The position numbers and the translations under genes are program-made. Positions 42,097-51,133 of a stretch of DNA of 64,000 bases are shown piece after piece. The notes under the pieces are model-generated. The model searched no databases. It saw only the letters and a list, made by a program, of their open reading frames with translations, and was not told the DNA's origin. This stretch comes from Aliivibrio finisterrensis_A (lineage in GTDB: Bacteria; Pseudomonadota; Gammaproteobacteria; Enterobacterales; Vibrionaceae), in the NCBI RefSeq assembly GCF_004167675.1, contig NZ_SEZQ01000001.1; one strand, given 5' to 3'. How positions within the stretch are numbered: position 1 is the stretch's first letter; every line of letters starts with the position of its first letter.

Positions 42097-43410
42097 ATGT
42101 TTTTAGTCGAGTTCTTAATTGTATTAATTTGTATTCTAGTCGGTGCCCGAATTGGCGGTATCGGTTTAGGTGTTATGGGCGGTATTGGTTTAGCCATACT
42201 GAGTTTTGTATTTGGTTTACAACCGACAAGCCCACCTATTGATGTAATGTTAATGATCATGGCGGTAGTAGCTGCAGCTGCTGCAATGCAAGCCGCTGGT
42301 GGTCTTGAATATTTAATCAAAATCGCTTCGAATATTCTTCGTAAAAACCCACGTCATATTACTTTTATTGCTCCTTTAGTGACGTATATGTTCACCTTCT
42401 TAGCAGGTACTGGGCATGTAGCTTATTCTGTTCTTCCTGTTATTGCAGAGGTAAGTCGTCGTAGTGGTGTTCGCCCTGAGCGCCCACTAGGCATGGCAGT
42501 TATCGCTTCACAATTTGCGATTGTAGCAAGCCCAATTGCAGCGGCTGTAGTTGCTCTGGTTGCTTTTTTAGAGCCTCAAGGCATTACATTAGCAAATGTA
42601 TTGATGATAACAATTCCTGGCACTTTCTGTGGTTTAGCTCTTGCATGCGTTATCGTAAACAAGATCGGTAAAGACCTAAAAGATGATCCAGAATACCTGC
42701 GTCGTATGCAAGATCCTAAGTTCCGTCAAGAAATGGAACAAGAAGTTAAAGTTGAAGAGATTGAGATTAAACCTGGCGCTAAAAAAGCAGTAGGTCTGTT
42801 CTTATTCGGCGCAATTGTGGTTGTGGTTATGGGGGCATTCCCATCGTTACGTCCTAACTTCAATGGTTCACCAATGGGCATGGCACACACAATTGAAATC
42901 GTCATGTTAGCAATGGCTGCACTGATTATTCTATTATGTAAACCTGATGGTAACGAGATCACTCAAGGTTCAGTATTCCATGCTGGTATGCGTGCAATCG
43001 TGGCTATCTTTGGTATCGCATGGTTAGGTGATACTTTTATTGCTGGTCACTATGACATGGTAAAAGAAGCGGTTTCTGGATTGGTTGAAGTTGCGCCATG
43101 GACATTCGCGTTTGCACTGTTTGGCTTATCTGTAATGGTAAACAGCCAAGGTGCAACAACTGCCGTATTAGTGCCTGTTGGTATTACGTTAGGTCTTCCA
43201 CCTGAAGTGATTATCGCAACATTTGTTGCCGTTAATGGTTACTTCTTTATTCCTAACTACGGTCCAATCATTGCGTCAATTGACTTTGACCGCACAGGTA
43301 CGACTAAGATTGGTAAATACATCTTTAACCATAGCTTTATGATCCCAGGTCTATTAAGTATGGTATTTAGTATTATCTTTGGTTTTATTTTTGCGAGTAT
43401 GGTTCTATAA
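42097..43410 (+). CDS. dcuB: Anaerobic C4-dicarboxylate carrier, DcuA/DcuB family
   Basis: The 437-residue membrane protein matches the Dcu family that exchanges fumarate, malate or aspartate for succinate in anaerobic respiration. FGLQPTSPPIDVMLMIMAVV near 45 and the GTGHVAYSVLPVIAEVSRRSG segment near 108 lie nearer to E. coli DcuB. The RKNPRHITFIAPLVTY segment and the spacing fit DcuA or DcuB equally. FDRTGTTKIGKYIFNHSF near the end is a common Dcu signature. The gene symbol is therefore a best guess within the family. Confidence 0.85.
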   Translation: MFLVEFLIVLICILVGARIGGIGLGVMGGIGLAILSFVFGLQPTSPPIDVMLMIMAVVAAAAAMQAAGGLEYLIKIASNILRKNPRHITFIAPLVTYMFTFLAGTGHVAYSVLPVIAEVSRRSGVRPERPLGMAVIASQFAIVASPIAAAVVALVAFLEPQGITLANVLMITIPGTFCGLALACVIVNKIGKDLKDDPEYLRRMQDPKFRQEMEQEVKVEEIEIKPGAKKAVGLFLFGAIVVVVMGAFPSLRPNFNGSPMGMAHTIEIVMLAMAALIILLCKPDGNEITQGSVFHAGMRAIVAIFGIAWLGDTFIAGHYDMVKEAVSGLVEVAPWTFAFALFGLSVMVNSQGATTAVLVPVGITLGLPPEVIIATFVAVNGYFFIPNYGPIIASIDFDRTGTTKIGKYIFNHSFMIPGLLSMVFSIIFGFIFASMVL

Positions 43411-43440
43411 CCCTTTATTTTTCGTAAAAAGATCAAATGC

Positions 43441-43476
43441 ATGGCCATGGTTTTATTACAAATCATGGCCATTTTT
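43441..43476 (+). terminator. Terminator after the Dcu gene
   Basis: ATGGCCATG (43441-43449) pairs perfectly with CATGGCCAT (43464-43472) around a 14-base loop and is followed by a T run. Confidence 0.8.
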
Positions 43477-43562
43477 AATGCCCACTTTAATAGTACGTTA
43501 TTTAGCTTACTCAATGTGACTATTGACCTCTGTCTTTAATTCGACATAAAAGCGAAAACAAA

Positions 43563-43581
43563 CTGTCATATAACCATTCTA
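43563..43581 (+). promoter_or_regulatory. Possible Pho box
   Basis: CTGTCATATAACCATTCTA has a perfect first PhoB half-site (CTGTCATAT) and a weak second half (CCATTCT). It lies 35-53 bases before the start of the choice-of-anchor I gene, whose family is associated with phosphatases. PhoB control is inference. Confidence 0.4.
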
Positions 43582-43615
43582 TGATCTGCCAAATCAAATT
43601 GATCATGGAGGATAT

Positions 43616-45421
43616 ATGAATCGCAATACACTCACTTTCACCACACTAGCGGTGGTCACTTCTGCATTATTAGGTTGTAGCCAGCAATCCAATACAACAA
43701 CAGTAAAAAACACATTTTCAGCGATAGATACTTTTGGTATTCAATGCAAATTACACGAAGAACCAACGTTCGACAGTTTAGAAATTAGTGGACTGACATT
43801 GGTTGGCTCATCTATAGCAGCAGCTCCTTTTGCTACATCTGCAGCGGAGATCCTAAGTTACGACTCATGTACAGATAAGTTGTACGTAGTCAATGCTCAA
43901 GCCAAAAAGGTAGATGTTCTAACATTAAATGCCAATAGCAAACCGACGGCTGTTGGTCACATAGACCTTCAATCAGCGGCCAATTATTCTGGGATTGAGA
44001 TTGGCGCAGCAAATAGCGTCTCTGCACACAGTGGATTAGTGGCTGTTGCAATTGAAAATAATGATAAACAGAAAAACGGTATTATTGCCTTATATCGCTC
44101 GGACACACTTGAGATTATAACCACTTATCCAGCGGGAGCTTTGCCTGATATGGTGAGCTTCTCTAAAGATGGGCGCTATATTGCTTCAGCTAATGAAGGT
44201 GAGCCAAATTCAGATTACTCTGTTGATCCAGAAGGCAGTGTAACGTTAGTGGATATTGCTAATGGACCATTAAATGCATTGGTAACTCAACTTGATTTTA
44301 ATGCGTTTGATAAAGGCAACTCACGTCATTCAGAGCTAACCGATAAAGTTCGTATTTCAGCACCTACTGCCACGGTTTCTCAAGATCTTGAGCCCGAATA
44401 CCTCACTTTTGCTGATAACGGTAAATTGTATGTCGCATTGCAAGAGAACAATGCATTAGCTGCGATTGATGTTGAAAATGCCTCAATTGATGGCATCTTT
44501 GGTCTTGGTGGAAAATCTTGGGGAAACGTTCAATTAGACGCTTCGAATAAAGATAAAAAGCTTGGTAATTTTCAAAGCTATTCGATGTTAGAAGGACTTT
44601 ATATGCCAGATAGCATTGCCAGTTATAGTGTTAATGGTTCCACTTATATTGTGACTGCGAATGAAGGTGATGGTAGAGAATATGGTATCGAAACAACTCA
44701 AAAGCAATGTGATGAAAAATCTTATGAGTGGGATGGTGATGACTATCAAGGCACTGCAGAATATGCAACCAAACAAGATTTTTGCATTGTTTACGTTGAT
44801 GAAATTCGGGGTAAAAAATTAGACATTGATAAAAACCACCCACTAGCATCGGCGTTAAAAGATAAAAATCAACTGGCTCGATTAAAAGTGGTTAAGCCAC
44901 AAGGCACGCTAGCAGCCGACGAAAAAGTACAAGCATTTGGTAGCCGTTCATTCTCTATTTGGGATGAATCAGGGGAATTAGTGTTCGATAGCGGCGATGA
45001 GTTTGCTCGTATTGTTTTTGAAAATAATAAAAATAATTTCAATAGCACTAATGATAATAATAGCAGTGCAGATGATCGCAGTGATGATAAGGGCGCAGAG
45101 CCAGAAGCGATAGAGGTTGCTAGTATTAACGGGCACCAATACGCGTTTATTGGTTTAGAGCGTCAAGGCGGCGTGATGGTGTATGACGTAACAGAACCAA
45201 AATCTTCTCGCTTTGTTACGTATGTGAATAATCGTAATTTTGATGTAGGTGTATGTACTCAGGTTGATGAAGAAGGGGAGTGTAAAAATGGGAGTTATAA
45301 CCCTAATGCAGGAGATCTTGGCCCTGAGTCGATAAAATATTTCACTCGTCTAAACCAACATTTTATTGCTGTTGCAAATGAGGTCAGTGGGACGACATCA
45401 GTATATCGTATTGATTTTTAA
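43616..45421 (+). CDS. Choice-of-anchor I family lipoprotein
   Basis: The 601-residue protein has a lipoprotein signal peptide with the lipobox LLGC (lipid-attached Cys at residue 21), so it is probably anchored in a membrane facing the periplasm or surface. The rest is a beta-propeller-like domain of the choice-of-anchor I type. It shows ISGLTLVGSS, the repeated EILSYDSCTDKLYVVNA, IASANEGEPNSDYSVDPEGSV, YIVTANEGDGREY and a final GPESIKYF. Family members are often annotated as alkaline-phosphatase-like, without proof of activity. An acidic Asn/Ser/Asp-rich loop lies near 475-495. GGAGG precedes the ATG. Confidence 0.83.
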   Translation: MNRNTLTFTTLAVVTSALLGCSQQSNTTTVKNTFSAIDTFGIQCKLHEEPTFDSLEISGLTLVGSSIAAAPFATSAAEILSYDSCTDKLYVVNAQAKKVDVLTLNANSKPTAVGHIDLQSAANYSGIEIGAANSVSAHSGLVAVAIENNDKQKNGIIALYRSDTLEIITTYPAGALPDMVSFSKDGRYIASANEGEPNSDYSVDPEGSVTLVDIANGPLNALVTQLDFNAFDKGNSRHSELTDKVRISAPTATVSQDLEPEYLTFADNGKLYVALQENNALAAIDVENASIDGIFGLGGKSWGNVQLDASNKDKKLGNFQSYSMLEGLYMPDSIASYSVNGSTYIVTANEGDGREYGIETTQKQCDEKSYEWDGDDYQGTAEYATKQDFCIVYVDEIRGKKLDIDKNHPLASALKDKNQLARLKVVKPQGTLAADEKVQAFGSRSFSIWDESGELVFDSGDEFARIVFENNKNNFNSTNDNNSSADDRSDDKGAEPEAIEVASINGHQYAFIGLERQGGVMVYDVTEPKSSRFVTYVNNRNFDVGVCTQVDEEGECKNGSYNPNAGDLGPESIKYFTRLNQHFIAVANEVSGTTSVYRIDF

Positions 45422-45470
45422 TTAACTTCAAATTCAAGGTAGTTCAAAGGGTAAACAACCCATCTTAATT

Positions 45471-45509
45471 AAAATCCTCTTTGATAATGAGAATCAAGGA
45501 GGATTTTTA
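45471..45509 (+). terminator. Terminator after the choice-of-anchor I gene
   Basis: AAAATCCTC-TTGAT pairs with ATCAA-GGAGGATTTT in a long hairpin and ends in T residues. Confidence 0.8.
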
Positions 45510-45625
45510 ATACTTATTCACGAATATTAAGTGCTATAGGTCGAAGAATCGCCATTTAACTGCTACCTTTTAAGTAAGAGAATCAATTCAGTAGGGTGTT
45601 TTTAACGTATAAATGGGAGAGCGCT

Positions 45626-46726
45626 ATGCATGATAAGAAAAGTGCTTTCCGTTATTATATTATTTCAATCGCTATCTTTATGGCTACTATGTTTGTAGGG
45701 ATAGAGAAAAGTAGAGCAAATACCGAACTAAAAGTAGGAACCTATCATTGCCCTCCCTTTATCTTTCATCAAAACTCTCAGCAATATGATGGGCTGAGTA
45801 TGGTGCTGTGGCAACGAATTTCAGAGGTCATGAAGGTTGAATATTCAATTCAAAATTATGAACTGGATGATTTATTGCTGGCCGCAGAAAAAGGAGAGAT
45901 AGATGTTGGTATTTCTTGTATATCGATTACTCCTGACAGAGAAGAACATGTTGATTTCTCACACTCATTTTATGAAACGCATCTTGCCATCGCGGTAAAA
46001 AACCGTGGTTATCTTGATTCATTTATTAGCATTATTACCAATAAAACATTGTGGAAAGCGCTTGGTATATTTTTCTTTGTCGCGATAAGTGTCGGGGCTT
46101 TCTATTATGTTCTTGAGCGTAAAAATAATGACAAACTTTACTCTATGCCGACTAAGAGAGGGCGTATAGCTGAAGCCTTTATTCTTGGGGTGTTATTTAT
46201 CACCAAAGGCCCTTTTAATTACTTTGAATTTAAAACCCTATCAGCTCGAGTAATGACGGTACTCATAGCTATGTTTTCTACCGTTTTTATTGCCAGTATT
46301 ACGGCTATTTTAACCAGTTCACTTACGTTAGAGCAGCTAAGATTTGATGTGAAAAACGTGAATGACTTATCTAAGTTAAGAACAGGTGCAAAACAAGCAA
46401 CGACAGCATCCTTATTATTGGCAGACCACAGTATTGCTCATGAAAATTATCAAACAATGGATGAATTATTATTAGCGCTAGAAAATGATGAGGTCGATGC
46501 CATTGTTGATGATGATGCGGTGCTCCGATATATGATAAAAAAAGGAAAGGGGAAAGACAATTTTTCTGATTTAGTGGTACTGCCATACCAACTTGAAAAA
46601 CAGAATTATGGCTTAGTATTAATTGAAAATAGTGAGTATGAAGAAGACATCAATCGTGCATTATTACAAATTAGAGAAACGACAGAGTGGCATCAGATAT
46701 TATTGGAATATTTTACAGAAAAGTAA
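45626..46726 (+). CDS. Glutamate-receptor-like ligand-gated channel
   Basis: The order of parts in these 366 residues is that of bacterial ionotropic glutamate receptors. They are a signal or first membrane helix (9-27), the first lobe of a solute-binding domain (LKVGTYHCPPFIF; AEKGEIDVGISCISITPDREEHVDFS), a channel insert (helix 142-164, pore loop about 183-205, helix about 210-235), and then the second lobe. FIASITAILTSSLTLEQL at the last helix resembles the conserved SYTANLAAFL gating segment. The pore loop reads ITKGPFNYFE and lacks the TVGYG potassium filter of GluR0. ATG 45626 is preferred over 45596 because GGGAGAG precedes it. Confidence 0.75.
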   Translation: MHDKKSAFRYYIISIAIFMATMFVGIEKSRANTELKVGTYHCPPFIFHQNSQQYDGLSMVLWQRISEVMKVEYSIQNYELDDLLLAAEKGEIDVGISCISITPDREEHVDFSHSFYETHLAIAVKNRGYLDSFISIITNKTLWKALGIFFFVAISVGAFYYVLERKNNDKLYSMPTKRGRIAEAFILGVLFITKGPFNYFEFKTLSARVMTVLIAMFSTVFIASITAILTSSLTLEQLRFDVKNVNDLSKLRTGAKQATTASLLLADHSIAHENYQTMDELLLALENDEVDAIVDDDAVLRYMIKKGKGKDNFSDLVVLPYQLEKQNYGLVLIENSEYEEDINRALLQIRETTEWHQILLEYFTEK

Positions 46727-46816
46727 CCGTAATTGATGGCGAAAAGATATCGAGTTTGTATCTTGTATCGTATGATTAGCCCTCTAAACTAAGCAGCTTC
46801 TGCTATGAATTATATT

Positions 46817-47689
46817 TTATAGCTCAAACATTTCGACAGAGTGTTGATATAACCATGAATGAGCTTGGCCAAGATTGTGATTTTTTATTACAACACGATC
46901 TATATGCAACAACCAATTTTTCTCTTCTGAGTCTACATCGAGTATTTTAAGTGCGGTGTTTTTTTGTGTTAGGTGATCAGGAACAAAACCCCAACAATTA
47001 TCAACCGTTAATAATGACTGTAGAGCATTTACATTGTTCGTTTTGGTCACTGAAGATGAAAAGTGAACATTCCAAGGACTGTGCATATTCGTTAATAATA
47101 TTTGATGGTATCGCTTTAATTCATTGAGGTGAATTGACTCTTGTGAGTGCAGCGGGTGATGTTTATCCGCGACCATAGAAATAGGTAAATAACCCACCAA
47201 ACCAAGCTCGACTTTTTTAGGAAGAACATCGTCACACAGCATAAACCCAATTGAGGCTTTTCCTTGGGCTACCCGCTCCGATATGTCTTGATTCTCAGCG
47301 GTAATAATATTCAATTCAGTATGAGGAAAATGCTGATAAAATTCGTTTATTACTTTAAAAAACGTAGGAGTCAGTAACAACTCATTGATTACAATGGTTA
47401 ATGTATCTTCTACTCCGAGACTAAAAGAGTTGAGCATAGTCTCAATGTCTTTCGCTTGGGATAGTAAATGGATGGATTGGATATACAAACGCTTACCGTG
47501 AGGTGTCAGCGTAGGAATACGAGTCGAGCGATCAAATATCTCAACTCCAGTATCTATCTCTAAGTTAGCAATAGCAGTACTAATGGCTGATTGTGCTTTT
47601 CCCAATTTTCGTGCCGCAGCAGAAAAAGAACCAGATTCAACACATTCTATAAGCGTTTCAAGTTGCTGAAGATTAAACATGAAATCCAT
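46817..47689 (-). CDS. LysR-family transcriptional regulator
   Basis: The 290 residues have the LysR HTH (FNLQQLETLIECVESGSFSA, then RKLGKAQSAISTAIANLE) and an effector domain. ATG 47680 three codons in is an equally good start. It is divergent from another LysR gene at 47886 with about 200 bases between, so the two may regulate each other or lie there by chance. Confidence 0.85.
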   Translation of the reverse strand: MDFMFNLQQLETLIECVESGSFSAAARKLGKAQSAISTAIANLEIDTGVEIFDRSTRIPTLTPHGKRLYIQSIHLLSQAKDIETMLNSFSLGVEDTLTIVINELLLTPTFFKVINEFYQHFPHTELNIITAENQDISERVAQGKASIGFMLCDDVLPKKVELGLVGYLPISMVADKHHPLHSQESIHLNELKRYHQILLTNMHSPWNVHFSSSVTKTNNVNALQSLLTVDNCWGFVPDHLTQKNTALKILDVDSEEKNWLLHIDRVVIKNHNLGQAHSWLYQHSVEMFEL

Positions 47690-47885
47690 CTATTTATCAG
47701 ATACTAATTAGCGACAGTATACCAAAATTTCAAATGACAATAGCGAAACTTAAATTAGAACATAATTAGGTTGTCGCTGTGGCTCATTCAGTTTCTCAAA
47801 AAAGTTCGGTTCAATTTCTTTTAATTGAGGAGGTAAGTGTTATTATCCGCCGCCCGTATACCCTTTGAGATAAAGGACAAGAGAG

Positions 47886-48821
47886 ATGCATGATCGTGCC
47901 AGTCAAATGGTGATATTTTACGCCTTAGCAAAAGCAGGGAGCTTTACCGCTGCTGCAAAACAAATGGGTGTATCAACCTCTCATGTGAGTAAGCAACTAG
48001 GGGCACTAGAAGCAGATCTTAATGTCAAATTGGTTCAAAGAACAACACGTTCATTAACGCTGACGGATGCCGGACAGCAGTTTAATTTGTATTGTGAAAA
48101 GATGTATAGCGCAATGACAGAAGCCAGCGCAATTATGGATAATGAAAGAGATGACGTTGCTGGTATTTTGCGTTTAGGCTTATCGCAATCTTTCGGCACC
48201 ATGCATATTATCCCTGCGATTGATAAACTGCGTCAGCAATATCCAGAGTTACAAGTTGAAGTTCGTTTATTTGATCACAGGGCAGACATGCTTAAAGATG
48301 GATTGGATTTATGGGTCACAAACTTTGAAGATTTGCCTGAAGGGTATGTTGCTCAACGCTTAGCTGATTCGCATTTTGTGCTAGCGGCTTCTCCAGATTA
48401 TTTAATAGATAGGGAAGTGCCTCATCACCCACAAGATCTTATCAAGCATAACTGTTTAACTTATCAGAGCCGTCATCGTGATTACAGTAATTGGGATTTC
48501 AGTAAAGGTGATGAAGCTTTGTGTGTCAAAGTATCTGGTAACTACCGTGTTGATTTGGCTGAAGCAGTAAGAGACGCAACGATTTCTGGATGGGGAATTG
48601 CGTATTTAGCTAGCTATTTATTAACGAGTGAGTTTAACGATGGCAAGCTAATTCAATTATTACCCGATTGGAAAGCGAGTCAAAAAATGCCAATTTATGC
48701 GGTTTATCCTAGCCGTAAACATTTGCCAAGAAAGATCAGCGCAGTGATCGCATTTTTACGCGAACACATTGGTCAACAGCCGTATTGGGATAAAGCACTA
48801 ATGAAATGGGTTAAGTTATAA
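47886..48821 (+). CDS. LysR-family transcriptional regulator
   Basis: The 311 residues start with MHDRASQMVIFYALAKAGSF, and the HTH continues AAKQMGVSTSHVSKQLGALE. The effector domain has the DLWVTNFEDLPEGYVAQRL and GWGIAYLASYLL segments of the CrgA/AaeR-like subgroup. The ATG follows GAGAG. There is no enzyme gene next to it to suggest a target. Confidence 0.85.
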   Translation: MHDRASQMVIFYALAKAGSFTAAAKQMGVSTSHVSKQLGALEADLNVKLVQRTTRSLTLTDAGQQFNLYCEKMYSAMTEASAIMDNERDDVAGILRLGLSQSFGTMHIIPAIDKLRQQYPELQVEVRLFDHRADMLKDGLDLWVTNFEDLPEGYVAQRLADSHFVLAASPDYLIDREVPHHPQDLIKHNCLTYQSRHRDYSNWDFSKGDEALCVKVSGNYRVDLAEAVRDATISGWGIAYLASYLLTSEFNDGKLIQLLPDWKASQKMPIYAVYPSRKHLPRKISAVIAFLREHIGQQPYWDKALMKWVKL

Positions 48822-48845
48822 TCTAATGAGATTAGGCTAAAATAG

Positions 48846-48895
48846 CCCATTGATTAAAATACCGGCATATCAATGATACCTTTTTAATCAATGGG
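48846..48895. repeat. Long inverted repeat after the LysR gene
   Basis: CCCATTGATTAAAA (48846-48859) and TTTTAATCAATGGG (48882-48895) form a perfect 14-base inverted repeat with a 22-base loop. No T run follows, so it is not a classical terminator for the plus-strand gene. Confidence 0.6.
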
Positions 48896-49001
48896 TTAAC
48901 TCCATTATAAGCCTTGAGATAAATATCTTTTCCATACAGCAACAATACCTATTCTAGAATATCTTCTTATTTTATAAATCAATCAGTTAGCTACCCCTAC
49001 G

Positions 49002-49023
49002 AAATGTGATCTAAATCACCATT
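49002..49023 (+). promoter_or_regulatory. CRP-binding site upstream of nupC
   Basis: AAATGTGATCTAAATCACCATT matches the CRP consensus AAATGTGATCTAGATCACATTT in both half-sites (TGTGA and TCAC). It lies about 85 bases before the nupC start. Nucleoside transporters are typical CRP targets. Confidence 0.75.
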
Positions 49024-49107
49024 AACAGTGCGTTAGCAAACCCGACTTGCACGCAAACCTTTGCGCATTAGAATGCGAGTTCATTTTCGATAGCACAGGT
49101 TTCTATC

Positions 49108-50313
49108 ATGACATCGCTACTTGGTATTTTTGCCATTCTATTATTTGCTTACTTATGTTCAACAGACCGCCGTAATATCCCTTTAAGAACAGTCTCTTTG
49201 GCGTTTGGTTTACAAATCCTTTTTGCACTGCTGGTGCTTTATGTTCCTGCGGGTAAAGAAGTTCTAAATTCAGTGACAGCGGGTGTATCTGGGGTTATCG
49301 ATTACGGACAGCAAGGTATTGCCTTTTTGTTTGGTGGCCTAGCAACAGGTAAAGTAGGTTTTGTATTTGCGATTAATGTTCTTGGTATCATTATCTTCTT
49401 CTCTGCGCTTATCTCTGCACTTTATCATCTGGGTATCATGCCTAGAGTGATTAACTTTATTGGTGGTGGTTTACAGCGTTTATTAGGAACAGGGCGTGCA
49501 GAATCACTTGCTGCGACTGCTAATATCTTTGTAAGCATGGTTGAAGCCCCATTAGTAGTAAAACCTTATCTGAAGCACATGAGTGATTCTCAGTTCTTTG
49601 CGGTAATGACTTGTGGTTTGGCATCTGTGGCTGGCGGTACAATGGTTGGCTATGCATCACTTGGTGTTGATCTTAACTTTCTTATCTCAGCGGCATTCAT
49701 GTCAGCACCAGCAGGTCTATTAATGGCTAAAATGATGGTGCCACCAGGTAAGGAAGAAAATAACGATGATGAAATTACATCAGTAGAGATTGACCACGCA
49801 ACAAACGTATTTGAAGCATTAGCAGATGGGGCAATGTCAGGTCTTCGTATTGCGGTTGCTGTTGGTACAACGTTACTTGCATTCGTGAGTGTGATTGCAC
49901 TATTAAACGGTTTGTTAGGCCATGTAGGTGACTTCTTTGGTTTAAAACTAAGCTTTGAATTGATCCTTGGTTATGTATTTGCGCCAGTGGCTTTCTTGTT
50001 AGGTGTGCCATGGAACGAAGCAATCCTTGCAGGTTCACTGATTGGCAATAAGATCGTGGTTAATGAGTTTGTTGCCTTCATCCAATTGATGGAAGTGAAA
50101 GACCAACTTAGCCCACATTCAATTGCGATTGTTACTTTTGCTTTATGTGGATTTGCCAATATTTCTACTATGGCTATTTTGATTGGTGGTTTGGGAAGTC
50201 TAGTACCAGAGCGTCGTCCATTCATTGCAAAAATGGGATTCAGAGCGATTACTGCAGGCGTATTAGCAAACTTGATGAGTGCGGCGATTGCCGGTGTGAT
50301 TTTGTCGCTATAG
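49108..50313 (+). CDS. nupC: Concentrative nucleoside transporter
   Basis: The 401 residues form the CNT (NupC) family fold: IPLRTVSLAFGLQILFALLVL at the start (partly cited), GQQGIAFLFGG near 70, NIFVSMVEAPLVVKPYL near 140 with the family EAP motif, and GYASLGVDLNFLISAAFMSAPAG near 188. The C-terminal CGFANISTMAIL segment near 348 is also typical. Members import nucleosides with sodium or protons. A CRP site upstream suggests induction when glucose is scarce. It is a single gene. Confidence 0.93.
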   Translation: MTSLLGIFAILLFAYLCSTDRRNIPLRTVSLAFGLQILFALLVLYVPAGKEVLNSVTAGVSGVIDYGQQGIAFLFGGLATGKVGFVFAINVLGIIIFFSALISALYHLGIMPRVINFIGGGLQRLLGTGRAESLAATANIFVSMVEAPLVVKPYLKHMSDSQFFAVMTCGLASVAGGTMVGYASLGVDLNFLISAAFMSAPAGLLMAKMMVPPGKEENNDDEITSVEIDHATNVFEALADGAMSGLRIAVAVGTTLLAFVSVIALLNGLLGHVGDFFGLKLSFELILGYVFAPVAFLLGVPWNEAILAGSLIGNKIVVNEFVAFIQLMEVKDQLSPHSIAIVTFALCGFANISTMAILIGGLGSLVPERRPFIAKMGFRAITAGVLANLMSAAIAGVILSL

Positions 50314-50342
50314 ACGATAATAAATTTAGATAGTTAATAGTT

Positions 50343-50377
50343 AAAAGGTTGCGATGATCAGTCGCAACCTTTTTTGT
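50343..50377 (+). terminator. Terminator after nupC
   Basis: AAAGGTTGCGA pairs with TCGCAACCTTT around a short loop, followed by a T run. Confidence 0.85.
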
Positions 50378-50525
50378 TTCTAATGAGTAAATCGAATACG
50401 TACCGGAGCCGTGTTATCAAACTCAACATTATCAAAGCTATCAAGTTGATGGTGCTTGATTAGAGATATGTTTTAACTTTTTAGACAAAGACATAAATGG
50501 AGTTCCATTTTAATAATAATAGGAT

Positions 50526-50558
50526 CGAAAACGGTGCTAAATTCAGCACCGTTTTTAG
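50526..50558. terminator. Terminator of ppiB
   Basis: AAAACGGTGCT pairs with AGCACCGTTTT around a six-base loop. It lies just beyond the end of ppiB and suits that minus-strand gene. Confidence 0.75.
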
Positions 50559-50586
50559 TGTTTATGTGGAGTTAACAGTAGGTCTG

Positions 50587-51084
50587 TTATTCTTCTACAA
50601 TAGTCACTTTCTCGATCACAATACTCTCTTTTGGAACATCGTCAAATTCACCAATAGATTTGGTTTTAATTTTTGCAATTTTCTTAACTACATCCATACC
50701 AATAGTTACTTCACCAAATACCGCATAACCCCAGCCTGCGTTAGTGGTTGCAGTGTGATCAAGAAAAGTATTGTTCGCGATATTAATAAAGAACTCACTG
50801 GTGGCAGAGTGAGGGGCATCAGTGCGCGCCATAGCGATAGTACCGTTTAAGTTTTTCAAACCACGGTTCGCTTCATTAACAATAGGGGCACGCATTTCTT
50901 TTTCTTGCATATCAGCCGTGAAACCACCGCCTTGGATCATAAAACCTTTGATCACTCGATGAAAAATAGTGCCTTCGTAAAAACCATCTTGGCAATATTT
51001 TAAAAAGTTTTTAGAGCTTACCGGTGCTTTTTCTTTGTTTAGCTCAATGTGTATATCGCCGAAATTGGTAGTAAAAATAATCAT
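50587..51084 (-). CDS. ppiB: Peptidyl-prolyl cis-trans isomerase B (cyclophilin)
   Basis: PpiB is the cytoplasmic cyclophilin. In 165 residues the active-site segments NTIFHRVIKGFMIQGGG-like (GTIFHRVIKGFMIQGGGF), MARTDAPHSATSEFFIN and AVFGEVTIGMDVV are all present. ATG 51084 (MIIFTTNFGDIHIEL) aligns with the E. coli start; the frame is open three codons further. No signal peptide is seen, which separates it from periplasmic PpiA. Confidence 0.93.
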   Translation of the reverse strand: MIIFTTNFGDIHIELNKEKAPVSSKNFLKYCQDGFYEGTIFHRVIKGFMIQGGGFTADMQEKEMRAPIVNEANRGLKNLNGTIAMARTDAPHSATSEFFINIANNTFLDHTATTNAGWGYAVFGEVTIGMDVVKKIAKIKTKSIGEFDDVPKESIVIEKVTIVEE

Positions 51085-51133
51085 ACAGTTCACGCTATTT
51101 AAAAAGTAATTGGGAAAGATTATACGTAGTTTC

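Noticed and set aside
50380..50510. Short protein-like stretches on both strands between nupC and ppiB (minus-strand QLDSFDNVEFDNTAPVRIRF; plus-strand 26-codon frame)
   Set aside because: The minus-strand piece has no start in frame and the plus-strand frame has no recognisable product; I could not show that either is a gene or a remnant.
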